The notes under the pieces: model-generated | The model's input: the letters and a program-made list of their open reading frames with translations, nothing else | Told to the model about the DNA's origin: nothing | Databases searched by the model: none | Position numbers and translations under genes: made by a program | Origin: Parabacteroides sp. AM08-6 | GTDB lineage: Bacteria; Bacteroidota; Bacteroidia; Bacteroidales; Tannerellaceae | DNA length: 64,000 nucleotides | NCBI RefSeq assembly: GCF_003473295.1 | Contig: NZ_QRMP01000003.1 | Location: forward strand, 240,012 to 304,011 | Reading direction: 5' to 3' | Shown: positions 25,790-33,810 of the stretch, piece by piece | Layout of the letters: every line of letters starts with the position of its first letter | Numbering within the stretch: the first letter of the stretch is position 1

Positions 25790-26557
25790 TTATTTTTTAG
25801 TGTTAATAATCAACTTTTCCAAAAATCTGATTTGGTCTGCAAAGTAAACATTTTTTTCTGGATATTTCAAGTTTAAGTTTTGAATAATTTGCAATGCTTT
25901 CTCATATCGTTTCTGTTTTACATAAATATGAGCCAAAGTTTCGGTAAAATAGGAATCATTCAAGGGTTTAAGATGTTCTTCGTCCAGCTCTGCCACATTA
26001 GGAGGTAAAGCTGTATCTTCTGCTTCAGATGGGAGATTCAGGCCACTTCCCGGGACACGTTGTTCATCATCTTTAAGGAAAGAATCAATCAACTCATGAT
26101 GTTGAAGCCGTATAGTTTCTTTTTCTTCTTGAGATTCGTTTTCTTTTGTTAATGACCAATAAATATAATCAGATGAGGCTGAAGGCTGAAACAAAAGAGA
26201 TGTTCCCGTCTCCGGTTCTTTCTCTTTTTCTTCTTCCTGACCGGATAAGAAAGCATCAATCAGAGAAAAAGCATCTTCTTTGGAACCTTCCTCTCCTATC
26301 GGCAACTTTGTTTGTAATCCATATTCTTCTCCCTTAATCAATGTAAAGAGCTTTTTCCGATCGGGTATATAAATTGCCATTTTCTTTAATTCGGCACTAA
26401 AACGTATATCATTCAGAATCGCAAGGTTTTTCAAATAAAGCATTCGGGCAACCGGAAAACACGGGAATTCATCCACTATCTGCTTCAACCGGGGAAGCGT
26501 ATCCTCGGTGAGCAGATCCGGATTTTCCATGAGTTGATATATATCGGCTGCTTTCAT
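25790..26557 (-). CDS. TPR-containing hypothetical protein
   Basis: A 255-residue cytoplasmic protein without signal peptide. The middle is acidic and rich in E, K and S (linker-like, about residues 95-190), and the C-terminus carries a single tetratricopeptide-like repeat (SYFTETLAHIYVKQKRYEKALQ, described by its ends SYFTE and YEKALQ). In Bacteroidales a gene of this kind is regularly found between lptE and secG; I know of no established function. It is 3 bp from lptE and 7 bp from secG, so it is translated from the same message. Confidence 0.75.
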   Translation of the reverse strand: MKAADIYQLMENPDLLTEDTLPRLKQIVDEFPCFPVARMLYLKNLAILNDIRFSAELKKMAIYIPDRKKLFTLIKGEEYGLQTKLPIGEEGSKEDAFSLIDAFLSGQEEEKEKEPETGTSLLFQPSASSDYIYWSLTKENESQEEKETIRLQHHELIDSFLKDDEQRVPGSGLNLPSEAEDTALPPNVAELDEEHLKPLNDSYFTETLAHIYVKQKRYEKALQIIQNLNLKYPEKNVYFADQIRFLEKLIINTKK

Positions 26558-26560
26558 TTT

Positions 26561-27073
26561 TTACCAATCGGCAACAGTTGCGTTATAAATCTGATCGACA
26601 AGCTCGTCTATAATTTCTTTAGATAAATCATCCTGTACCTCCTGCAACATTCGAGTCGCATCAAACTCGCGATAAGCGGAAAAGGTTTGCTCAAAATCTT
26701 TTTCCGGAGTTATACGATTAGAATAGCGGACACGTACAGTAATTGTCAACTTAGTCTGCGAAGCATAAGCATCTTCCTTCACAGCCATAGGAGTCAAATC
26801 ATATCCGGTGATTTCGCCTTCCAATTCCAAATCGCCATTACTATTGACTAATTGAAGACGGGTCTGACGAGTATAAATATCCTTTAGAGCCTCCGTAAAT
26901 TTCTGCGAAAGAGGCGGATACACCAATGGAGCCTGATTAGGAAAATCCTTGATTGTGATTGTCTTTATTTTCGTATAGTCAATGGAAGCTCCATTAAATT
27001 TGTAGGAGATGGAACAAGCCGTCACGACCATCGCTATCAGACAAAACACCCATATTTTATTTTTCTTCAACAT
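26561..27073 (-). CDS. lptE: LPS-assembly lipoprotein LptE-like
   Basis: A 170-residue lipoprotein (IAMVVTACSISYKF, lipobox Cys at residue 20) whose mature part begins YKFNGASIDYTKIKTI and contains LELEGEITGYDLTP and TKLTITVRVRY strands, the pattern of Bacteroidetes LptE. LptE plugs the outer-membrane LptD barrel and helps insert lipopolysaccharide. It is transcribed with the sigma54 activator (3 bp upstream) and the TPR protein and SecG downstream. The assignment rests on motif pattern and gene order. Confidence 0.85.
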   Translation of the reverse strand: MLKKNKIWVFCLIAMVVTACSISYKFNGASIDYTKIKTITIKDFPNQAPLVYPPLSQKFTEALKDIYTRQTRLQLVNSNGDLELEGEITGYDLTPMAVKEDAYASQTKLTITVRVRYSNRITPEKDFEQTFSAYREFDATRMLQEVQDDLSKEIIDELVDQIYNATVADW

Positions 27074-27076
27074 CGT

Positions 27077-28273
27077 TTATTCCAAGTTATATTCTTTAAT
27101 CTTTCTATATAAAGTGCGTTCCGATATTTTTAAATCGGCAGCGGCATTTTTACGGCGGCCATTATGTTTTTCGAGTGCTTTACGTATCATTTCTTTTTCC
27201 ACTTCTTCCAACGAAAGTGTCTCCTCTTCTTCCACCGCTTCTGCTTCCTGGATAGAAGGTACGGGATGAACAGGATGGGGGGTATGGATAGAATGCGAAT
27301 AAGAAGTTTCATCGGCAACAGCCATTGGCATTTTACCTCCCATAATGTCATGAACTAACTTTTTCAGTTCGTTCACATCCTTCTTCATATCGAAAAGTAC
27401 CTGATAAAGAATTTCACGTTCACTATTGAATATTTTTTGCTCCGCATCCTGTTTGACCAATACCGGATACTTTTCCATATTAAGGTCGGGCAAATAAACC
27501 CGCAGCACATCGGCCGTTATATCCCGATTTTCTTCAATCACCGAAATACGTTCGGTAATATTCTTCAACTCACGAACATTGCCAGGCCAACGGTATGACA
27601 AGAGCAACTGACGGGCTTCCTCATCCAAACGGATAGAAGGCATCCGATATTTCTCGGCACAATCGCCGGCAAATTTACGGAATAATAAAAATATATCTTC
27701 GCCACGATCCCGCAGGGGTGGAATCTGAATAGGTACGGTACTGAGACGATAAAACAGGTCTTCACGGAATTTTCCCTGCCCCACAGCCTGAACCAGATTA
27801 ACATTGGTAGCAGCAACAATACGGACATTCGTTTTTAACACTTTCGAAGAACCTACCCGGATAAATTCACCGGTTTCCAGCACACGAAGTAAACGTGCCT
27901 GTGTAGGGGTAGGCAACTCTCCCACTTCATCCAGAAATATCGTACCACCGTCGGCCACTTCAAAATAGCCTTTCCGTTCGGACAAAGCACCGGTAAACGA
28001 ACCTTTCTCATGTCCGAACAATTCCGAATCGATTGTTCCTTCAGGAATAGCCCCACAGTTGACTGCAATATATTGCGCATGCTTACGCGGACTGTTCTGA
28101 TGTATAATCTGAGGAAAAGTTTCCTTACCGACTCCACTTTCACCGGTAATAAGTACAGACAAATCCGTAGGAGCAACCTGAAGGGCCACGTCAATCGCCC
28201 GGTTCAAAGCCGGATTATTTCCGATAATACCAAAACGCTGTTTTATCTGTTGCACATCAACCTTTATCATCAT
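27077..28273 (-). CDS. Sigma-54-dependent transcriptional activator without sensor domain
   Basis: A 398-residue AAA+ activator of sigma-54 RNA polymerase. The AAA+ domain starts at about residue 14: Walker A GESGVGKE (about 44-51), the sigma54-contact loop GSFTGA in place of the usual GAFTGA, Walker B FLDEVGELP, and RDRGEDIF. The C-terminus has a Fis-type helix-turn-helix (KNAAADLKISERTLYRKIKEY, described by its ends KNAAADL and YRKIKEY). There is no receiver, GAF or PAS domain, so its activity must be set by abundance or a partner. It heads the operon with lptE and secG, an arrangement conserved in Bacteroidales, which hints at control of envelope genes. Confidence 0.92.
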   Translation of the reverse strand: MMIKVDVQQIKQRFGIIGNNPALNRAIDVALQVAPTDLSVLITGESGVGKETFPQIIHQNSPRKHAQYIAVNCGAIPEGTIDSELFGHEKGSFTGALSERKGYFEVADGGTIFLDEVGELPTPTQARLLRVLETGEFIRVGSSKVLKTNVRIVAATNVNLVQAVGQGKFREDLFYRLSTVPIQIPPLRDRGEDIFLLFRKFAGDCAEKYRMPSIRLDEEARQLLLSYRWPGNVRELKNITERISVIEENRDITADVLRVYLPDLNMEKYPVLVKQDAEQKIFNSEREILYQVLFDMKKDVNELKKLVHDIMGGKMPMAVADETSYSHSIHTPHPVHPVPSIQEAEAVEEEETLSLEEVEKEMIRKALEKHNGRRKNAAADLKISERTLYRKIKEYNLE

Positions 28274-28370
28274 ATCAATCTTTTATCTGTAATTATTTCA
28301 GTTTATCTGCCAAAATTACAAATCTTAATTCAATATACCGCATCTATAAGCGGTTTCTCATGGTACTTTC

Positions 28371-29198
28371 TTATTTTTTAGCACCGTATGTTCTGTTATA
28401 GAGAAAATCAGCAAATTGTTTATCGTCCGGCATATTCCGGATTTCTTCAGGAGAGACAGGTTCTCCGATGTAAACATCTACCGTACGTCCACATTTATTA
28501 AACGCTTCTGCGGGAATACGTAAAGTACGGATACGCCAATCTATCCGTCCTAACCAATAAAAAAAGCCGGAATTCAGAAAGTCGAAATACACGGGATAAA
28601 CAGGTACATTTGCTTTCCTAATCAAACGAATCACACTGTGAGTCCAAGGTAAATCTTGTATCTTTTTCGTCTTCTTTTGATACATGGAGATAGCTCCGGC
28701 AGGGAAAAAACCCATCGGATGTCCTTCTTTCAAACGTTGGAGGGAAAGACGGACACCGTTAATATTCCGAGGATTAGCACCCTGATTATTGGAGTCCGGC
28801 TGAACGGAAATAAAATTATCTTGCATTGCCCCGATTTTTGTCAGGACACCGTTTACCATCACTTTAAAATCCGGACGGCGGGATGCAAATATGTCAATCA
28901 GCATAATTCCGTCTATCGAACCGATAGGGTGATTGGATACAGTAGTAAAAGCTCCTTCCGGCAAATTATCCAATACTTCGCTATTATGCAACCTATATTT
29001 TATATCAATCAAGGGATCATGCAGCAAAGCAGTTGTAAAAGCGGCTCCCCTTAGCCGGCAGTTATTGGCATGTACACGATTTACCTTATCAATACTCAAC
29101 CACTTTATCAACAACTTCCCCAGGAAAATTCCGAGTTTGCTTTTAAAGAACGGGGCAGCTTGTTGTAAGTCCTGTATGTCTACGACGCTCTCTTTCAT
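28371..29198 (-). CDS. 1-acylglycerol-phosphate-type acyltransferase
   Basis: A membrane-associated lysophospholipid acyltransferase-family protein of about 275 residues. I start it at ATG 29198 (MKESVVDIQDLQQ); the frame extends to 29267 but the extra 23 residues overlap the CDP-alcohol transferase gene and look like read-through. The catalytic box is NHPIGSIDG (His with Asp five residues on), followed by FFPAGAIS, the usual phosphate-binding block. This hemolysin-like subgroup acylates lipid precursors. It is the last gene of the four-gene minus-strand lipid cassette. Confidence 0.85.
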   Translation of the reverse strand: MKESVVDIQDLQQAAPFFKSKLGIFLGKLLIKWLSIDKVNRVHANNCRLRGAAFTTALLHDPLIDIKYRLHNSEVLDNLPEGAFTTVSNHPIGSIDGIMLIDIFASRRPDFKVMVNGVLTKIGAMQDNFISVQPDSNNQGANPRNINGVRLSLQRLKEGHPMGFFPAGAISMYQKKTKKIQDLPWTHSVIRLIRKANVPVYPVYFDFLNSGFFYWLGRIDWRIRTLRIPAEAFNKCGRTVDVYIGEPVSPEEIRNMPDDKQFADFLYNRTYGAKK

Positions 29199-29208
29199 AA
29201 AATCCGGT

Positions 29209-30096
29209 TTATTTACAGAATGTTGCACACATTTTTTCGTGTCTATGCATAGCAAACAGCAAGACAATGTTCAACACAATAATTTCATATAAAAAGTAGA
29301 CCCACACTTCTCCGAGCAATACAACAATAAACATCACAATTGTACGTCCGTTAAAAGTAAGCATATCTATTAAACACATTAATCGCTTACTTTGTTTACG
29401 GAAATCAACACGAATATCATCGGGAATATTATCTCCATAACGGGTATGCAGACAACGAAGCATCTGCTGCAAGGAAGGGGTCGCCTTTACTTGCAATAAG
29501 GTATAGCCTCTATAGAGAAAATAAAAGAACTTATTAATGCCGTATTTCATCTCTTTATGACGGGCGCGTACCTGTTCCAGCGACTGGAATTCAGCTCCCT
29601 TGTCCTTACTGATGAAATAGAGATGAAGGGTTTTATAGTAATCTGTAATATTTGCCTGTACAAGGTGTGACAATCCGGAAAGAACAGCCAAGGCAAAAAA
29701 CCAATGTGTTCCATAATCATGAGACAGGCGAAGGGCAAAAGCCACATAAATGGAAGCAAACCAGATATCACCTGCAAAACCGTCCAAAATACGTCCGATA
29801 GCCGATTTGATACCGGTCAAACGTGCCAATTGTCCGTCTACGCAATCCAATATATTCGCAAATATTAAAAGTAGAATACCACAAATATTATAACTTAAAT
29901 CATCGTGATAAAAAAAGAAACCGACAGCTGCTCCCACAAAAATGGAAATAACAGTCACCATATTCGGTGTAATACCTGTACCTCTAAGCATACGAGCGAT
30001 ACGAAAGCCTATCGGGCGATAAAAAACCCGGTCTATTTTATTTTCTGTTTCTATCGACTTCAGTGACGCCTCGTACTCTTTATCCAAATCACTCAT
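29209..30096 (-). CDS. CDP-alcohol phosphatidyltransferase
   Basis: An integral membrane enzyme of 295 residues that displaces CMP from a CDP-alcohol (for example CDP-diacylglycerol) with an alcohol acceptor. The diagnostic motif DG(x)2AR(x)8G(x)3D(x)3D is complete: it begins DCVDGQLARL and ends GRILDGFAGD (about residues 86-112). Several hydrophobic segments follow. The first 50 and last 90 residues are basic. It lies in a tight cassette with a cytidylyltransferase, an SDR reductase and an acyltransferase, spacing 7-11 bp, so the alcohol or CDP-donor it uses is probably made by these neighbours. Confidence 0.9.
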   Translation of the reverse strand: MSDLDKEYEASLKSIETENKIDRVFYRPIGFRIARMLRGTGITPNMVTVISIFVGAAVGFFFYHDDLSYNICGILLLIFANILDCVDGQLARLTGIKSAIGRILDGFAGDIWFASIYVAFALRLSHDYGTHWFFALAVLSGLSHLVQANITDYYKTLHLYFISKDKGAEFQSLEQVRARHKEMKYGINKFFYFLYRGYTLLQVKATPSLQQMLRCLHTRYGDNIPDDIRVDFRKQSKRLMCLIDMLTFNGRTIVMFIVVLLGEVWVYFLYEIIVLNIVLLFAMHRHEKMCATFCK

Positions 30097-30103
30097 TTAT
30101 CTT

Positions 30104-30829
30104 CTATTTATACGAATAACCGCCGTCTACAACGACCACTTCGCCATTTAAATAACTATTTACTATTAACATCTTATACACTTCCGCCAATTCATCGGGA
30201 TCGCAAAAACGCCCCAATGCAACCTTATTTTCGATGTTGCGCCGTATCTCCGCCGGCTTTGTCTTTTGCCATTCCGTATCTACAAATCCGGGAGCTACGG
30301 CATTTACCCGTAGTTCATACGGAACAAGAAACTTCACTAAATTTTTCACCAAAGCATGTACGGCACTTTTTGTTACCCCGTATGCCAACGATACGGAATG
30401 AGGCTGAATACCCATCAAAGAACCGGTAAAGACAATACTACCACCTTTATTCATCAAGCCTACAACCTTTTGCAACAGGAATACAGGGAAGTGCACATTG
30501 GCAAAAAAGACCCGTTCCCAATCCTCCGGCAACAATGTTTCGAAAGGCTCCCTACAAGTCATGCCGGCATTCAACACTAAGGCATCCAAATGGATATCAT
30601 GTTCCGTCAAGTACCGATGAATGACCTCGATGGAAGTTCGTTCCGACACATCAGCTTGTAAAGTAAGAACCTGAATTCCCGGATATTGCAACTCACAACA
30701 AGCCTTTTCCGCTGTTGCCGTATCCGAAGCATATGTTAGAATTAAATTATAACCGGATTTTCCCAAACAGGAAGCAACAGCTTTTCCTATACCTTTGGTT
30801 CCACCCGTAATCAATACATATTTTCCCAT
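30104..30829 (-). CDS. Short-chain dehydrogenase/reductase
   Basis: A 241-residue Rossmann-fold NAD(P)-dependent oxidoreductase. The cofactor motif TGGTKGIG is at residues 8-15, NAG at about 87-89, and the catalytic triad Ser137 (TGS), Tyr150 and Lys154 (YGVTK). The C-terminus NGEVVVVDGGYSY is like FabG-type enzymes. Co-location with a cytidylyltransferase and a CDP-alcohol phosphatidyltransferase suggests that it reduces or epimerises the polyol headgroup instead of working in fatty-acid synthesis, but the sequence does not show the substrate. Confidence 0.88.
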   Translation of the reverse strand: MGKYVLITGGTKGIGKAVASCLGKSGYNLILTYASDTATAEKACCELQYPGIQVLTLQADVSERTSIEVIHRYLTEHDIHLDALVLNAGMTCREPFETLLPEDWERVFFANVHFPVFLLQKVVGLMNKGGSIVFTGSLMGIQPHSVSLAYGVTKSAVHALVKNLVKFLVPYELRVNAVAPGFVDTEWQKTKPAEIRRNIENKVALGRFCDPDELAEVYKMLIVNSYLNGEVVVVDGGYSYK

Positions 30830-30838
30830 TGGCTTTTC

Positions 30839-31306
30839 TTATTGTTCGCCAAAGCCTTTTACCGTTTCCGGCTTCGATTGACGCTGCGACTTGAGGTTTG
30901 CTTCGTACGAATCATGAATAGTTTTCTTCAAATTAGAAGAAGAAACCCCTGTTCCGTACGGAAAATAAAATACTTGTACTCCCAAATCTTCCAGATAATC
31001 GTATTTGCCATACCAATCGTCACCGACAACAAAAGCATCAATGTTTAGCTTCTTAACTATCTCGGAATGGTCCAATGTATGCTGTGGTATAACGATATCC
31101 GGTGTTTTAAGAGCTTCAATAATCTGAAGACGCTCTGTAAAAGGAATAATCGGCTTTGCTTTATAGGACGATACTAATTCATCCGTGCTTACCCCCACTA
31201 TCAGGATATCCGCCAGACTACGGGCATAGTTTATCATCCGGAGGTGGTTGTAATGGAACATATCGAATGTTCCGGACGTATATACAATCGTTTTATCCTT
31301 AAACAT
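30839..31306 (-). CDS. Nucleotidyltransferase, glycerol-3-phosphate cytidylyltransferase-like
   Basis: A 155-residue enzyme of the TagD/RfaE-type cytidylyltransferase family, which activates an alcohol phosphate as its CDP derivative. It opens with TSGTFDMFHYNHLRMI, where the HxGH nucleotide-binding motif reads HYNH (His18, His21). DDWYGKYDYLE and a C-terminal GTGVSSSN replace the canonical RTEGISTT. These changes are not disabling in every relative, but they suggest a substrate other than glycerol 3-phosphate. It is the first gene of the four-gene lipid cassette, 9 bp before the SDR gene. Confidence 0.85.
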   Translation of the reverse strand: MFKDKTIVYTSGTFDMFHYNHLRMINYARSLADILIVGVSTDELVSSYKAKPIIPFTERLQIIEALKTPDIVIPQHTLDHSEIVKKLNIDAFVVGDDWYGKYDYLEDLGVQVFYFPYGTGVSSSNLKKTIHDSYEANLKSQRQSKPETVKGFGEQ

Positions 31307-31339
31307 ATTCTCTTAATTTCTCTTTTTACTTTAAAACTG

Positions 31340-31366
31340 CAAACTTACGCAAACTTTTCCTATCAA
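31340..31366 (-). promoter_or_regulatory. Candidate promoter of the lipid cassette
   Basis: On the minus strand TAAGTTTG (31347-31340) matches the -7 consensus; a TTTG lies 16 bp further upstream, closer than ideal. The predicted start is about 27 bp before the first ATG of the cassette. Confidence 0.4.
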
Positions 31367-31480
31367 AAAAAGATTGACAGGAAAAAGCGTGAAAAAGGCA
31401 CAACCCTATAAAAATTTTGTTCGGGAAGAAAACACATACCTTCATCAACCTCTAATAAATCCAGTTATATTGTTTCAATC

Positions 31481-31520
31481 GTTTCCTGTGCAAGGAACGA
31501 GAGTTCCTTAAATAGGAAAC
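31481..31520. repeat. Nested hairpin element
   Basis: GTTTCCT (31481-31487) pairs with AGGAAAC (31514-31520), and inside it AAGGAAC (31492-31498) pairs with GTTCCTT (31503-31509) around a GAGA loop. It has no T-run, lies between the pdxA terminator and the lipid cassette promoter, and looks like an intergenic repeat or structured RNA element. Confidence 0.55.
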
Positions 31521-31533
31521 TGCCGATGTAAAG

Positions 31534-31569
31534 AAAAAATTGCCCGGCTATATTCCTATAACCGAGCAA
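31534..31569 (-). terminator. Terminator of pdxA
   Basis: Minus strand: TTGCTCGGTTATA pairs with TATAGCCGGGCAA through a 13-bp stem (two wobbles) around a GGAA loop, followed by TTTTTT. It is about 30 bp after the pdxA stop. Confidence 0.9.
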
Positions 31570-31598
31570 CTCTTATCGCGTGTCAGCACTAAAGCTGT

Positions 31599-32708
31599 TT
31601 ACAAAGTATCGGATTCTTCGTCTTTAGTCAGGTCCAGCTTTTCATTATCCCCTCCCTTATCGAAATATTGCTTGCGGAGAGGATTAGCCGTCGCTTCACT
31701 ATAACGGATGCGGTTGCGATAGATATCGAGAGCTGCATATAATGCCTGACGGAAAGATTCTTCAGAGGCCACATTCTGACCGGCAATATCGTAGGCAGTA
31801 CCATGTGCAGGCGATGTCCGGACGATTGACAGACCAGCTGTATAATTTACACCATCATCCATTGCCAAGGTCTTGAACGGGGCAAGTCCCTGGTCGTGAT
31901 ACATGGCCAAGACGCCATCGAACTTATCGTACATTTGCGAACCGAAAAATCCGTCGGCTGCATAAGGTCCAAATGCCATGATTCCCCTTTTTTCAGCTTC
32001 CTGTATGGCAGGAATGATAATCTCTTCTTCTTCTTTTCCCAACAATCCGGCATCTCCCGCATGCGGGTTCAAAGATAGGACAGCAATACGCGGGCGGGTA
32101 ATTCCAAAGTCCTGTTTTAGCGATTGATTAAAGATACGCAATTTCGAAACAATATCCTCAAACGTTATTTTCGGTGCAACCTGCGATAATGGGATATGTC
32201 CCGTCACAAGTGCCACACGAAGACTATCCTTCATCAAAATCATCAAGGCTTTTTTACCCAGTCCTCCGAAACATTCCTCCAGATACTCGGTATGTCCGGG
32301 GAAATGGAATTGCTGATTCTGAATATTGTGTTTGTTGATTGGAGCTGTTACCAGCACATCCACTGCCCCCCTCTTCAGGTCGGTCACCGCAGTCTCCAAG
32401 GCGACATAAGCGGCTTCACCCGCTATAGTTGTCGATTGAGACAATTCCACTTTCGTTTCGTCATCTACGCAGTTGATAATGTTTACCCGACACACTCCGG
32501 CATCTTCTGCCTGGGCAATAGTATTCAAGTTTACAGGAGGCAAATCCAATGCCTTACGGTGATAAGCGGCAATCTTCGACGAACCATAAATAATGGGCGT
32601 ACAAAGTTCGGCAACACGCGTGTCTGAAAAGGTTTTCAGTATCACCTCATAACCGATACCGTTTATATCTCCGTGGGTAATGCCCACCTTAATCAATCGT
32701 TCTTCCAT
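31599..32708 (-). CDS. pdxA: 4-hydroxythreonine-4-phosphate dehydrogenase
   Basis: NAD-dependent oxidation of 4-phosphohydroxy-L-threonine in de novo pyridoxal 5'-phosphate synthesis. The start is ATG 32708 (MEERLIKVGITHGDINGIGYEV), giving 369 residues; the longer frame to 32777 would overlap the upstream gene. Family motifs: GDxxGIG (GDINGIG), TAPINKHNI, PGHTEYL with a metal-binding His, MYHDQGLAPFK and RTSPAHGTAYDIAG with metal His residues. The C-terminal extension rich in D, E and K is Bacteroides-like. It is 16 bp after the DUF4837 gene and ends at a strong terminator. Confidence 0.95.
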   Translation of the reverse strand: MEERLIKVGITHGDINGIGYEVILKTFSDTRVAELCTPIIYGSSKIAAYHRKALDLPPVNLNTIAQAEDAGVCRVNIINCVDDETKVELSQSTTIAGEAAYVALETAVTDLKRGAVDVLVTAPINKHNIQNQQFHFPGHTEYLEECFGGLGKKALMILMKDSLRVALVTGHIPLSQVAPKITFEDIVSKLRIFNQSLKQDFGITRPRIAVLSLNPHAGDAGLLGKEEEEIIIPAIQEAEKRGIMAFGPYAADGFFGSQMYDKFDGVLAMYHDQGLAPFKTLAMDDGVNYTAGLSIVRTSPAHGTAYDIAGQNVASEESFRQALYAALDIYRNRIRYSEATANPLRKQYFDKGGDNEKLDLTKDEESDTL

Positions 32709-32724
32709 GTATAATGTATGTTTG

Positions 32725-33756
32725 TTAGTTCTCTTCGGGAATTCCCATTTGCTCCGACACTGGTTGGTCAAAGTCACCCGGCAAACGAAGCGTATGCAAT
32801 GCAGATTCTATGCGACGAATATAGTTTCGTTTGTCCGTTTCGGGAGCAAAAACAAAACCCTCGGCCACAATGACACGGTTGTTCTTTTCGTCCAAGTAGG
32901 TATGACTGACAAACGGTCCCCCCATCATATCGCCTTCCATTTCCCACAAACCGCGCAAAACACCACAATATTTACCATTGATGGTTGTCGGAGTATAAGT
33001 GGTTCCATATTTCTGTGTTTTCATATATGAACCAGGGAATGAACCGGGCAAATTGGCTTTTAACACAGAATCCCTCTTCGCAATCAGATAGTCGGCCGTA
33101 AAGGTCTCTTTATCTGTATACGGGAACGCATACACGATGAGGTCGGTACGCCCGGTTTTAGCATTGTTGGAAGCCCAGAAGAAACCGGTTGTATCACGAT
33201 AATAAGTCATATTAGACGGGGCATAAAGAGATATATCAAATTTATCCATCAAATGTTCCTTCACAAGGCTACTGTGGTCTTTCTGCAACTGTTCAACCGT
33301 GCGGTTGGTTTCACATTTACTAAAGAAATCGACCAATGTTCTCGGATTATCCTCGATATATTTTGTTATTTCATCAGCCGTAGGCGAAGTCATTACCATT
33401 ATCACCTGATTCTTTGCATACCGGTTTCTCTCATATCGCAAAGAAACCTTTGTGTACAAAGACTTATCAATCTTTACTACCAAAACATTACGCACATACG
33501 TCAACAAACCGTTAAACTGATCCGGCGTAACATAAGTAATTTTAAAAGCAGGTTCAGCCTGAGGCAATCCAGGTATGGCTGATGTCAATTCCGACTTAAT
33601 AGCCTTCCCGGCGGGAGCATCCCAATCCGCTTTATCCATTACAACAACGATTTCGTAAGCAAAACCAGTTGCATTTCTCATCACTGGCCCGGAGCCACAG
33701 GCCCCCATCATAAGCAAAAGTGCCAGAAAACTGATTAATAAAGAATGTGTTTTCAT
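32725..33756 (-). CDS. DUF4837 family lipoprotein
   Basis: A lipoprotein of 343 residues from ATG 33756 (MKTHSLLISFLALLLMMGAC, lipobox Cys at residue 20). The mature sequence has GFAYEIVVVMDKADWD and two similar alpha/beta halves, as in the Bacteroidetes family DUF4837, whose function is not known. It is located between rlmN and pdxA, with 54 bp to rlmN on one side and 16 bp to pdxA on the other. No catalytic motif is apparent. Confidence 0.85.
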   Translation of the reverse strand: MKTHSLLISFLALLLMMGACGSGPVMRNATGFAYEIVVVMDKADWDAPAGKAIKSELTSAIPGLPQAEPAFKITYVTPDQFNGLLTYVRNVLVVKIDKSLYTKVSLRYERNRYAKNQVIMVMTSPTADEITKYIEDNPRTLVDFFSKCETNRTVEQLQKDHSSLVKEHLMDKFDISLYAPSNMTYYRDTTGFFWASNNAKTGRTDLIVYAFPYTDKETFTADYLIAKRDSVLKANLPGSFPGSYMKTQKYGTTYTPTTINGKYCGVLRGLWEMEGDMMGGPFVSHTYLDEKNNRVIVAEGFVFAPETDKRNYIRRIESALHTLRLPGDFDQPVSEQMGIPEEN

Positions 33757-33810
33757 ACCCGTTTTATGTTTTATGATACAAATATAATTCTTTTCCCCCA
33801 AAAGAGTCTC

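Noticed and set aside
29199..29267. Extension of the acyltransferase into the CDP-alcohol transferase gene
   Set aside because: The extra 23 residues are cysteine-rich and unlike the family; the ATG at 29198 fits the family start and removes the overlap.
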